The translations under genes and the position numbers were made by a program. Positions 1 through 6,050 of a DNA stretch of 6,693 nucleotides are shown here, one piece after another. The DNA lies in the NCBI GenBank assembly GCA_900315105.1, contig OMXX01000161.1:1-6693 (forward strand). The letters are read 5' to 3'. How positions within the stretch are numbered: the first letter of the stretch is position 1; each line of letters opens with the position of its first letter. The stretch comes from an uncultured Prevotellaceae bacterium (GTDB taxonomy: Bacteria; Bacteroidota; Bacteroidia; Bacteroidales; Bacteroidaceae). The notes under the pieces are model-generated. The model searched no databases, was not told where the DNA came from, and worked only from the letters and a program-made list of their open reading frames with translations.

Positions 1-164
1 CCGATACACTCCTGCAAAGTCTCAGGCACAGGACCGTCACCAACCACCACAACCTCCTTGGGCTTGAGCGTCTGCCCAATCACAGAGTCAAGGGCCACAC
101 GAAGAAAGGTCGCATCGTCGTTTTTATACACCGACATAGCGACAGATATAGCTTTATTACTCAT
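1..164 (-). CDS. GT2-family glycosyltransferase, N-terminal part only
   Basis: The first 54 complete codons of a gene that continues past the left edge, translated by hand from ATG at 164-162. It starts MSNKAISVAMSVYKNDDATFL, followed by RVALDSVIGQTLKPKEVVVV and GDGPVPETLQECI. SVAMSVYKND is the opening strand and nucleotide loop of the GT-A fold, ALDSV-x-x-QTLKP is the usual following helix, and GDGPVP replaces the more common DDGS, as in the AmsE-like GT2 subgroup whose members typically read VDGPV there. It is therefore probably another glycosyltransferase of the same polysaccharide locus. Catalytic residues further on cannot be checked. Composition is unlike the preceding genes: about 57% G+C over 1-120. 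It is preceded by a 182-nt gap instead of being tightly coupled, so it may have its own expression signal or belong to an older or different part of the locus. No strong Shine-Dalgarno is seen. Confidence 0.85.
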   Translation of the reverse strand, partial: MSNKAISVAMSVYKNDDATFLRVALDSVIGQTLKPKEVVVVGDGPVPETLQECI

Positions 165-346
165 AATGAAAGTCTTTATTACTTAGGCCTTGTCCATGAA
201 GTGTCTATTTGCCAAACAAGAAACCCAAATGACATTAGATATCACCTTTGTTGTACCCATGCATATGAGAGCTGTCAGATCGATGGAGGGGCCGTGAGGA
301 AACGCACGATGATGTAGGAGTTAGTTCATAAGAATCAAAGATTCAT
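165..346. other. Intergenic gap between acetyltransferase and terminal GT2
   Basis: This 182-nt gap is the longest gene-free stretch in the window. On the coding strand a short hairpin, GAATC-TTT-GATTC (332-344), begins just after the acetyltransferase stop, but it has only five base pairs and no T tract, so I do not call it a terminator. A second small stem, CGTG...CACG, follows near 294-310. The longest coding-strand ORF is 18 codons (179-235) and has no recognisable content. I saw no TAnnTTTG promoter element. The part at 241-320 has about 51% G+C, against about 29% in the acetyltransferase 5' region, so composition changes within or near this gap. Confidence 0.45.
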
Positions 347-955
347 CTAATGAACCGTCACAGGCCACCGTCGTAATATATATTTTCCTGGCTTTAAATC
401 GGAATGAATCGCACGAGCTGGTGCTCCAACAGCAACAGAACAGGGGGGTATGTTCTTTACAACTACTGCACCTGCACCAATTGTTGAATCATGTCCAACC
501 ACGACATCCTCCACCAAAGAGCAATGTGGACCAATATAGACGTTATCACCCACAAAAGCTGCACGGATTTCATTAGAGCCTATAGATAAAAACTGGCTTA
601 CATTGACATTATTGCCAATAACTGCAGTATGATTAATAATGATACCAAAAGGATGGCCGATAAAAAAGCCATAGCCTATCTTTGTAGAAGAGGGGATCAT
701 AATCCCATACTTAAAGGCATAATGACGTCTTCTGAATTTAGCAATTATCTTTAGCCATCCGTCAACTTGTGAAAGACGAAACCAAAATAAAAATTTAAGT
801 GACGGCTCAAAAAATGTTTTAAAATACATCTCAAAAAGAGACAACTTCCTTGCATAGCATCTATAGAAATCACTCTGCATAAGCAAAATAGCATCTTTGT
901 AATTTTCAGGAATCGGAACATAGCTATCTATTTCCTGTATGTGTTCATGCTTCAT
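347..955 (-). CDS. Left-handed beta-helix O-acetyltransferase (serine acetyltransferase-like)
   Basis: A 202-residue acyltransferase of the hexapeptide-repeat superfamily, most like the serine-acetyltransferase subgroup often found in glycan loci, where such enzymes are thought to use acetyl-CoA to acetylate a sugar hydroxyl. The N-terminal 80 residues are helical and basic (FWFRLSQVDGWLKIIAKFRRRHYAF is the core, about 57-81). From about 84 the hexapeptide coils run KIGYGFFIGHPFGIIINHTAV (92-112), IGNNVNVSQFLSIG (113-126), VGDNVYIGPHCSLVEDV (135-151) and VGHDSTIGAGAVV (153-165), closing with AVGAPARAI (175-183). His101 and His109 are the catalytic-base candidates. An AGGA sequence about 10 nt upstream gives this gene a better ribosome-binding site than its neighbours. 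Its ATG is one base after the GT2 stop. A housekeeping cysteine-biosynthesis CysE is less likely because of the operon position between glycosyltransferases. Acceptor sugar is unknown. Confidence 0.88.
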   Translation of the reverse strand: MKHEHIQEIDSYVPIPENYKDAILLMQSDFYRCYARKLSLFEMYFKTFFEPSLKFLFWFRLSQVDGWLKIIAKFRRRHYAFKYGIMIPSSTKIGYGFFIGHPFGIIINHTAVIGNNVNVSQFLSIGSNEIRAAFVGDNVYIGPHCSLVEDVVVGHDSTIGAGAVVVKNIPPCSVAVGAPARAIHSDLKPGKYILRRWPVTVH

Positions 956-956
956 A

Positions 957-1928
957 TCAATATTTCCTAATAAGAGCCTTAATAAAAGGATATATACGTA
1001 AAGATAACAGCAACGCCATAAAACGGTCCCGACTTCTGAAATAAGGATTTCTATGGAAGGGGTTATTTAATTGAGGATAAACTTCCTGCCACAGTTTTAT
1101 ATCAGAAACATTTCTCACAGCATAACGCATCCAATTCTTAATATAATATTCGTAACATTCTATCTCATAGTGAAATCGTTCTTGAAGAGAATTCGCTTGT
1201 AGAAACTTACGTACACATTCAAAATTTTCCTTCATTTCTTGTACGAAATCCAGGATCTTTTCTTTGGTTTCTAATTTATTTGTAATACTGTTTGGATTAA
1301 AATAATAATAGTATAATGATTGATTTAAGATAGAAGGTTTCGCTGAATAATAATATAATTGAATCACTACGCACATATCTTCCAAAACATTTTTTGTTGG
1401 GAAGAATAAAATCTGATCATACAGTGACCTCTTCACTAACTTATTCCAAACCCATGAAGAATATCTTTGGGTAAGGATATCGCCAACTATCCCCCCCGGA
1501 ATTGGGTTAATATAAGTATCATTACTCTCAGCAAGAATAGTGTTGTCATTTGGTATATACCATCCGCAACTGACAATATCATCTCCCTCATCTAATGCTT
1601 TCTCATACATCAAACGATAAGCATCCTTATCAACCCAATCATCAGAATCACAATGAATAACGTAATCTCCTTGAGCCTTGGCTAATCCAGTCCGGCGAGC
1701 TGCCGGAAGACCTAAATTCTTCTCATGGTGACAAAAAGTAACTTGTTCTCTACGTTTAGGATAACGTTCAAGGACCTTATACAGCTCATTCATACTTTGG
1801 TCCTCAGAACAATCATCTACAAATATATACTGAATGTCATCCAAGGTTTGCTCAAAGAGCGACACGGCGCAACGCTCGATATAATTCTCCGTGTTATAAA
1901 CAGGGATTATCACACTCACTTTTGGCAT
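957..1928 (-). CDS. GT2-family glycosyltransferase
   Basis: A 323-residue GT-A-fold inverting glycosyltransferase. Motifs in order are VSVIIPVYNTE (4-14), VDDCSED (37-43), where the usual DDGS has Cys instead of Gly, HEKNLGLPAARRTGLAKAQGDYV (68-90), the metal-binding CDSDDW (93-98), SSWVWNKLVKRSL (157-169), NVLEDM (180-185) holding the likely catalytic acidic pair, and YYYYFNPNSIT (206-216), common in this capsule/LPS GT2 subgroup. The C-terminal third is helical-looking and poorly conserved. ATG is 9 nt after the GT8 stop. TGA is one base before the acetyltransferase ATG, so the genes are co-transcribed and perhaps coupled. Composition is very AT-rich: I count about 23% G+C across 1261-1380, far lower than the GT4 gene. 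The coding strand carries a run of seven G at the codons for PGG (1491-1497), within a residue stretch of no known catalytic role. Substrate is unknown. Confidence 0.93.
   Translation of the reverse strand: MPKVSVIIPVYNTENYIERCAVSLFEQTLDDIQYIFVDDCSEDQSMNELYKVLERYPKRREQVTFCHHEKNLGLPAARRTGLAKAQGDYVIHCDSDDWVDKDAYRLMYEKALDEGDDIVSCGWYIPNDNTILAESNDTYINPIPGGIVGDILTQRYSSWVWNKLVKRSLYDQILFFPTKNVLEDMCVVIQLYYYSAKPSILNQSLYYYYFNPNSITNKLETKEKILDFVQEMKENFECVRKFLQANSLQERFHYEIECYEYYIKNWMRYAVRNVSDIKLWQEVYPQLNNPFHRNPYFRSRDRFMALLLSLRIYPFIKALIRKY
1491..1497 (-). repeat. Homopolymer tract, seven G on the coding strand
   Basis: A run of seven C on the plus strand, so seven G in the GT2 message, encodes the PGG near residues 144-146. 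It is the longest G/C homopolymer I noticed in the window. Tracts of this kind can slip during replication; seven is at the short end for phase variation, so a regulatory role is only a possibility. Confidence 0.9.
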
Positions 1929-1937
1929 ATCTACCCA

Positions 1938-2870
1938 TTAATTTAGATGTTTGACAAGTAGATGGTAACGGGCAGGCAGTAAGCGGAAACGGCGAAGATT
2001 TTTCACTATTCTTTGCTTTTTAGTCAAAGGGCATTTTGAATGCACCAAAGGCGTATCCTTCCAAACAGTCAGTTTTTGGTACTTAAAAAACTCATCCTTA
2101 TAAGGGAAATCGCACTCTATCTCCCAAGGTTTGTTTGCAGTAAAATGGAGGACGATCGGATCTGATAAAGTTTCTTTCCACTGTCCTTTGTAACGATTGA
2201 CATCAATATATTTCTTCCTATAGTAAAACCCATTTTGACTATTATATTTCAATGGCAGAACAACCTTTGTATCAAGACAACAGACGTTCAGCACATCTTG
2301 GTCATGTTGTAAACAAACATGCTTATGAAGGAAAAAGTATTCGAGGAATACCTTTTTCAGATCATGTCTACGCCAGAAATCAAGATTAATGACAAGCATA
2401 CCAGCATTAAAATATCCTTTGTCTGCTGAATAACCTAAGCGAGAATAACGTTCCTGAATGGCTTCACTTAGATCAGGAACAGCTGCTAAGGATTTCCCAT
2501 CCAGCGAAATCTCCCATAGAGGAAGAAGCGAATGCCTGACAATAATATCACAATCCAAATAGATCACCCGTTGCACATCTATTGGCAGAACATCCTGAAT
2601 TAATAATCTGTAGAATGTAGCCATCGTTAAATGAGAGCCACTATCTATAGAAAATTGAGGATAGTCTGCACGATTAAAACGGTAGAAGGAAAGTGCGGCT
2701 CCATAACCCTTCACTATGGCTTCTAAATTGTGCATATCACAAGACGAAACACTTTCATCTATAATGATATGGAAATGTAGGGGGACGGTTCGATTGTTCT
2801 CACAAACAGAGCATATCATCACACCACAAGGCATGATATAATTGCTATCGGTTGAAGCTAAAAAATCCAT
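1938..2870 (-). CDS. GT8-family glycosyltransferase (LgtC-like)
   Basis: A 310-residue retaining glycosyltransferase of family GT8, which contains LgtC- and RfaJ-like galactosyl- and glucosyltransferases acting on the cytoplasmic face. The start fits the family: MDFLASTDSNYIMPCGVMICS places the nucleotide-binding STDSNY (6-11) right at the N-terminus, and an in-frame stop lies 21 nt upstream. Further marks are HFHIIIDES (32-40), TFYRLL (85-90), the DXD motif LDCD (105-108), KGYFNAGMLVINLDFWR (141-157), HDQDVLN (189-195) and the C-terminal HFTANKPWE (242-250). The last corresponds to the family's H-x-x-G...KPW donor-binding segment, but with Ala where Gly is usual. The C-terminal 35 residues are rich in Lys and Arg (KKQRIVKNLRRFR), fitting peripheral membrane attachment. 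It opens the second gene block and ends 9 nt before the next GT2. Donor specificity is not predictable. Confidence 0.92.
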   Translation of the reverse strand: MDFLASTDSNYIMPCGVMICSVCENNRTVPLHFHIIIDESVSSCDMHNLEAIVKGYGAALSFYRFNRADYPQFSIDSGSHLTMATFYRLLIQDVLPIDVQRVIYLDCDIIVRHSLLPLWEISLDGKSLAAVPDLSEAIQERYSRLGYSADKGYFNAGMLVINLDFWRRHDLKKVFLEYFFLHKHVCLQHDQDVLNVCCLDTKVVLPLKYNSQNGFYYRKKYIDVNRYKGQWKETLSDPIVLHFTANKPWEIECDFPYKDEFFKYQKLTVWKDTPLVHSKCPLTKKQRIVKNLRRFRLLPARYHLLVKHLN

Positions 2871-2971
2871 AAATTGAAATAAGAGAAATCATTAAACAGA
2901 TGAATGCGATTACCCCACTATTGGGTTATTTCATGGGTTGTGAATACGAATTCCAGTTATTATTTCGTGCA
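2871..2971. other. Non-coding gap between the two gene blocks
   Basis: About 101 nt separate the GT2 stop from the GT8 start, whereas every other junction among the seven genes from 347 to 6693 is 9 nt or less. Read on the coding strand it holds a small hairpin (CCCA-ATAG-TGGG, plus-strand positions about 2914-2925) with no following T tract, and GAAT-TCGT-ATTC around 2942-2953. I found no good match to the Bacteroides -7 consensus TAnnTTTG. No ORF of useful length starts here, and an in-frame TGA lies 21 nt upstream of the GT8 ATG. It may hold a weak internal promoter or simply mark where two cassettes were joined; neither is demonstrated. Confidence 0.4.
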
Positions 2972-3844
2972 TCATAATTTTTTATTTTCTTTGTTTATAT
3001 CCCTAAAGTAGACGATCACACCTATTGGAAAGAAAAGCCATACCCAGTATGGAGGTAATATTCTTTTCCCTTTGTAATTCCAAGTATACCTCCAATAACT
3101 GATTGCATCCAAAATATGACGTTTCAAGCCGTAGCGTTTATCCTTTGTTAAGGATGAATAATAGAGCATGGTACCTAATGGGGAATTCCTGTGGTGGCGG
3201 CGAATATTGTTCGAAAGGCCTTCGGGAAGATAATCGCAAATATAAATATTCGCATTGAAATAGCGAAGCTTATATTTCTTGGCGATCCTATTCCAAACGA
3301 CAGCTTCGGTCAGAAATTTCTCCCCTTCAAATTCTGGAAATGGATATTTTCGAAGTATTTCTGTTTTAAACACTTCGGCCATATCTCCTTTGTAATGGAA
3401 TTTCTCCCGAAAACTTACACTATCTGTATTCAAAATGTCGAAGTTTACGTCTCCACCTATTCTACGGCCGTCAGGATAGCTTCTGTTACCGGCGACCCCA
3501 CAAAATGTATAATCTTCAGCGATCAGGCTTGAATGTTTGGCTACGAGTTGCAGGGAATTAGCTGGAAGGTAATCATCACTGTCCACGATGAAGAAAAAAT
3601 CGCCGCGGGCCATCTGTACGCCTTTGTTGATGGCTCGATGTTTCCCTCCATTGGCTTGCTTGTAATAGCATATTTCGATTTTTTCCTCCTTTTGCCAGGA
3701 TTTTACTTCTTCCTCTGTCATGTCTGTACTGCCATCATCTACAATCAGCCATTCAAAATCCCTGTAAGTCTGCTTCAGTAGGCTGTCATAAAGATTGGGC
3801 AGCATCTTAGCCCTATTATATGTCGGAGTGAATACCGTAATCAT
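2972..3844 (-). CDS. GT2-family glycosyltransferase (GT-A fold)
   Basis: A 290-residue inverting glycosyltransferase. The N-terminal GT-A domain shows FTPTYNRAKMLPNLYDSLLKQ (from residue 5), the nucleotide-binding DDGSTD (36-41), the subgroup motif NGGKHRAINKG (65-75) and the metal-binding DSDDYL (88-93). The second half carries GDMAEVFK (153-160) and FPEFEGEKFLTEAVVWNRIA (169-188), corresponding to the acceptor-side region with the acidic catalytic-base candidates. Near the C-terminus PPYWVWLFFPIGVIVYF (about 264-280) is hydrophobic, flanked by basic residues, and may anchor the enzyme at the membrane. The start codon is set by the ATGA overlap with the GT4 gene, with A-rich sequence and no clear Shine-Dalgarno upstream. 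It is the last gene of the tightly packed upstream block and is followed by a gap of about 100 nt. Assignment to GT2 is firm; the sugar transferred cannot be predicted. Confidence 0.92.
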   Translation of the reverse strand: MITVFTPTYNRAKMLPNLYDSLLKQTYRDFEWLIVDDGSTDMTEEEVKSWQKEEKIEICYYKQANGGKHRAINKGVQMARGDFFFIVDSDDYLPANSLQLVAKHSSLIAEDYTFCGVAGNRSYPDGRRIGGDVNFDILNTDSVSFREKFHYKGDMAEVFKTEILRKYPFPEFEGEKFLTEAVVWNRIAKKYKLRYFNANIYICDYLPEGLSNNIRRHHRNSPLGTMLYYSSLTKDKRYGLKRHILDAISYWRYTWNYKGKRILPPYWVWLFFPIGVIVYFRDINKENKKL

Positions 3845-4944
3845 TTTGTTTTTTGTTCAATCAATTCGTTGTATACTTTTAGATATCCTTGAGTCATAGA
3901 CTGTACTGAAAAATGTCTGGTCGTTTCCTCATAGAGTAGTTGAGTAGATTTTCTGTTTTTTAAAATTTTAGACATGTCTATATTCTTAAAGTCATCGAAC
4001 AGAAATCCTCCCACCATGTCAACCATATCGTGGTGTGAAGGGATATTAGAGAGCACGGGCGTCAGCCCACAAGCCACTCCTTCACATACCGCTAAGCTCA
4101 TCCCTTCACTCTTAGAATAACTGATATAGAAATCGGAAGCTTGAAGATAATCTCTCACATTGGACAATTGACCCGTAAAATGAATGTTGTCATGTCCCTC
4201 CGCCAACTCTCGACATGCTTGCAAACGGCTCCCCGCACCCAAAACATAAAGTACAACATTCAACGAAGACGGCAAACCTGCAAACCAAGACACCAGTTCT
4301 TCCATTCGCTTCTCTTTCTCTATTCTGCCTGATGAGACAAAAACACTTGCACCGTCGGGGATCCCCAGACTTTTTCGCAATTTTTCGCGCTCTTCTGGAG
4401 CCAAAGGCTTAAATAGAGAAGTATCAATACCGTTGTTGACATAAGACAGATGGGGCAATATTCCGCCGTAAGCTTCTGCCGTACTGTCCGACACTGCTAC
4501 ATTGGCATCGAATCTGCGCAGTGCTGAATAATAGCGTTTCAGCATATACCTTCCAACGAAAGGACCAAATACATTGAGAAAATCTTCTTTGGCTCTGTCG
4601 TGCAGTGTAGCCACCAATTTCACATTCTTCAAGCCACAACAAGCTATCGCTGCATGATAGCCATGACTATGAACAATATCAATGTTAAGCTCATTCACCA
4701 CCTTTTGAATTTCCTTCCTGACCATCGAGGCCAGCAATTCACACTGCCCATAGGAATGATTCAAGGCTATCACCCTGATACCCTCTTTTTTGAAATCTGG
4801 AAGCTTGCTGCCAGCTCCTTCCTTACGCAATGTCAGCAAAACGACTTTTGTGCCAGAAAGCCGGCTTAACTCACGGCATAAACTATATATGACATTTACT
4901 GGCCCTCCCTTTCGTAAATGAGAGGTAACAAAAAGGATGTTCAT
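3841..4944 (-). CDS. GT4-family glycosyltransferase (GT-B fold)
   Basis: A 367-residue retaining glycosyltransferase with the two Rossmann-like domains of the GT-B fold, presumably acting at the cytoplasmic side of the inner membrane. The N-terminal acceptor domain opens with MNILFVTSHLRKGGP, whose glycine-rich loop is at residues 13-14, and contains VHSHGYH (91-97) and VATLHD (111-116). The linker NNGIDTSLFKP (170-180) leads into the donor domain with SSGRIEKEKR (204-213), GAGSRLQ (236-242), HFTGQL (255-260) and the diagnostic E-x7-E pair SEGMSLAVCE (E280 and E288) followed by GVACG. The gene is complete and of normal length. Its start overlaps the polymerase stop by one base, and its TGA overlaps the next ATG in an ATGA junction, so it sits in the middle of a coupled block. 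A sampled stretch at 4201-4320 has about 49% G+C, above several neighbours. Substrate is unknown. Confidence 0.92.
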   Translation of the reverse strand: MNILFVTSHLRKGGPVNVIYSLCRELSRLSGTKVVLLTLRKEGAGSKLPDFKKEGIRVIALNHSYGQCELLASMVRKEIQKVVNELNIDIVHSHGYHAAIACCGLKNVKLVATLHDRAKEDFLNVFGPFVGRYMLKRYYSALRRFDANVAVSDSTAEAYGGILPHLSYVNNGIDTSLFKPLAPEEREKLRKSLGIPDGASVFVSSGRIEKEKRMEELVSWFAGLPSSLNVVLYVLGAGSRLQACRELAEGHDNIHFTGQLSNVRDYLQASDFYISYSKSEGMSLAVCEGVACGLTPVLSNIPSHHDMVDMVGGFLFDDFKNIDMSKILKNRKSTQLLYEETTRHFSVQSMTQGYLKVYNELIEQKTK

Positions 4945-6044
4945 CAGAACAATATATCAGAATAAGAAAAAATGCTGTGATAGGGAACCATTCTTCCTTC
5001 TGTACCCGGCGGGAAGGGGGCATCAAAGACGGCCATAGAGCGGAAAAAGAGAAACACGAAATAACAGACCAGCAAATAGTAGGTGGCTTTCTTCAGGCGA
5101 ATATCTCGGAACAGGAAGATAAATGAAGGGCACAGAATAGCATAAGCGATTGCGTAATAATCCCTGAGCCTTTTGATTATTCCTATCTCGTTACCCACTA
5201 TTAGGAATCCCAAATATATAGCAAACATATAGAGAAATGTGTCGTAATAAGGTACAACTTTTCTTGCCCTTTTCCTTACCATCAAAGCTAATATCAAGAA
5301 TAGGGAATTCTCAAAATAATTTAATATATTCATTCCCTCTCCTCCTTCTTGGGCATCTTCAATATAGCTCCCTAATCGGTCATTAATCAAATCACTCGAA
5401 TTGGCTACAGCACCAAATAGCGTTTTATAGGTGTAGGCGAGACTAATGGAGATAACCAATATGAGTAGTAGCCATATCCAAGAAAATTTAATTCTTCTGA
5501 GAAACCATACTGGTAAAAAGATCAAAGCACTTCCATGTAAGGTATACGCTACTAAGACGGAAGTAAAGAATACTGCATCTCTTCGATAAACTAAGAGTTG
5601 ATAGAGCGCCCACCAACAAATAGCCATAGCCATATACTGTCTGATTCCCGACATGGCATATAGGGTGAAGATCTTGCCCAATATCATGATTAAGCCAAAA
5701 GCTGGCCATGGAGATATGCTAAAAAATTTGATAAAGCAATAGACACTCAAGAGAGTTATTAAAAAGGCGAATACCCAAAATGGCAAACCTGTTGTATGGA
5801 CACATTTTTGCAAAGCGAAATAGCCGAAGTCACCTCCTACATCCGTATTGGTATTGTAGCCCATTTCGTATGTTAGGTAATCACCATGATGGTACCTAAG
5901 TCCTACAATGAATAGAAAAACTAACCAACTGATTATAAAAAAAGACTTTTCAAGGTTGGTTGAATCCTTGAAAAAAGAAGGGGAATAGCCATAAATTAGT
6001 ATGGCTACGACAGCAATCAATGCCAAAACAAGATATGGAAGCAT
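4944..6044 (-). CDS. EpsG-family (Wzy-like) polysaccharide polymerase, integral membrane
   Basis: A 366-residue, very hydrophobic protein matching the EpsG family, membrane proteins thought to polymerise exopolysaccharide or capsule repeat units at the outer face of the inner membrane. About ten or eleven membrane segments can be picked out by eye, roughly at residues 1-20, 33-50, 88-108, 113-131, 136-153, 157-177, 187-205, 233-247, 256-274, 286-302 and 309-327. Family-like marks are GLRYHHGDY (48-56) just after the second segment, GIRQYMA (133-139) and HGSAL (160-164), followed later by a soluble-looking loop near 208-230. Length is normal for the family. ATG follows the GT32 stop by 6 nt; no Shine-Dalgarno is evident, which is usual in Bacteroidetes. 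Its TGA shares one base with the next ATG (TGATG), suggesting translational coupling. It is the only polymerase candidate here. An O-antigen ligase or another Wzy class is less likely, given the RQ and HGSA motifs. Confidence 0.87.
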   Translation of the reverse strand: MLPYLVLALIAVVAILIYGYSPSFFKDSTNLEKSFFIISWLVFLFIVGLRYHHGDYLTYEMGYNTNTDVGGDFGYFALQKCVHTTGLPFWVFAFLITLLSVYCFIKFFSISPWPAFGLIMILGKIFTLYAMSGIRQYMAMAICWWALYQLLVYRRDAVFFTSVLVAYTLHGSALIFLPVWFLRRIKFSWIWLLLILVISISLAYTYKTLFGAVANSSDLINDRLGSYIEDAQEGGEGMNILNYFENSLFLILALMVRKRARKVVPYYDTFLYMFAIYLGFLIVGNEIGIIKRLRDYYAIAYAILCPSFIFLFRDIRLKKATYYLLVCYFVFLFFRSMAVFDAPFPPGTEGRMVPYHSIFSYSDILF

Positions 6045-6050
6045 TTTATG

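Noticed and set aside
179..235. 18-codon minus-strand ORF just upstream of the terminal GT2
   Set aside because: Too short, no Shine-Dalgarno, no leader-peptide character such as repeated regulatory codons; expected by chance.
332..344. Hairpin GAATC-TTT-GATTC after the acetyltransferase stop as a terminator
   Set aside because: Only five mostly A/T pairs and no T tract after it; too weak to call.
1725..1946. 73-codon plus-strand frame
   Set aside because: Antisense to the 5' end of the second GT2 gene and crossing the junction to GT8; no support.
2914..2925. CCCA/TGGG stem in the gap upstream of GT8 as a terminator or operator
   Set aside because: Four base pairs, no T tract, and no second copy in the window; may be chance.
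3191..3781. Two consecutive plus-strand open frames of 113 and 82 codons
   Set aside because: They lie wholly antisense to the GT2 gene, whose motifs are intact, and their translations show no domain, signal or plausible start context.
4424..4642. 72-codon minus-strand frame inside the GT4 gene
   Set aside because: Out-of-frame shadow of the GT4 coding sequence with no recognisable features.
4141..4869. Three plus-strand open frames of 63-89 codons opposite the GT4 gene
   Set aside because: Antisense to a gene with clear GT4 motifs; low-complexity, unconvincing proteins.
5488..5709. 73-codon minus-strand frame inside epsG
   Set aside because: Out-of-frame shadow of the polymerase gene, which is continuous and has all its family motifs.
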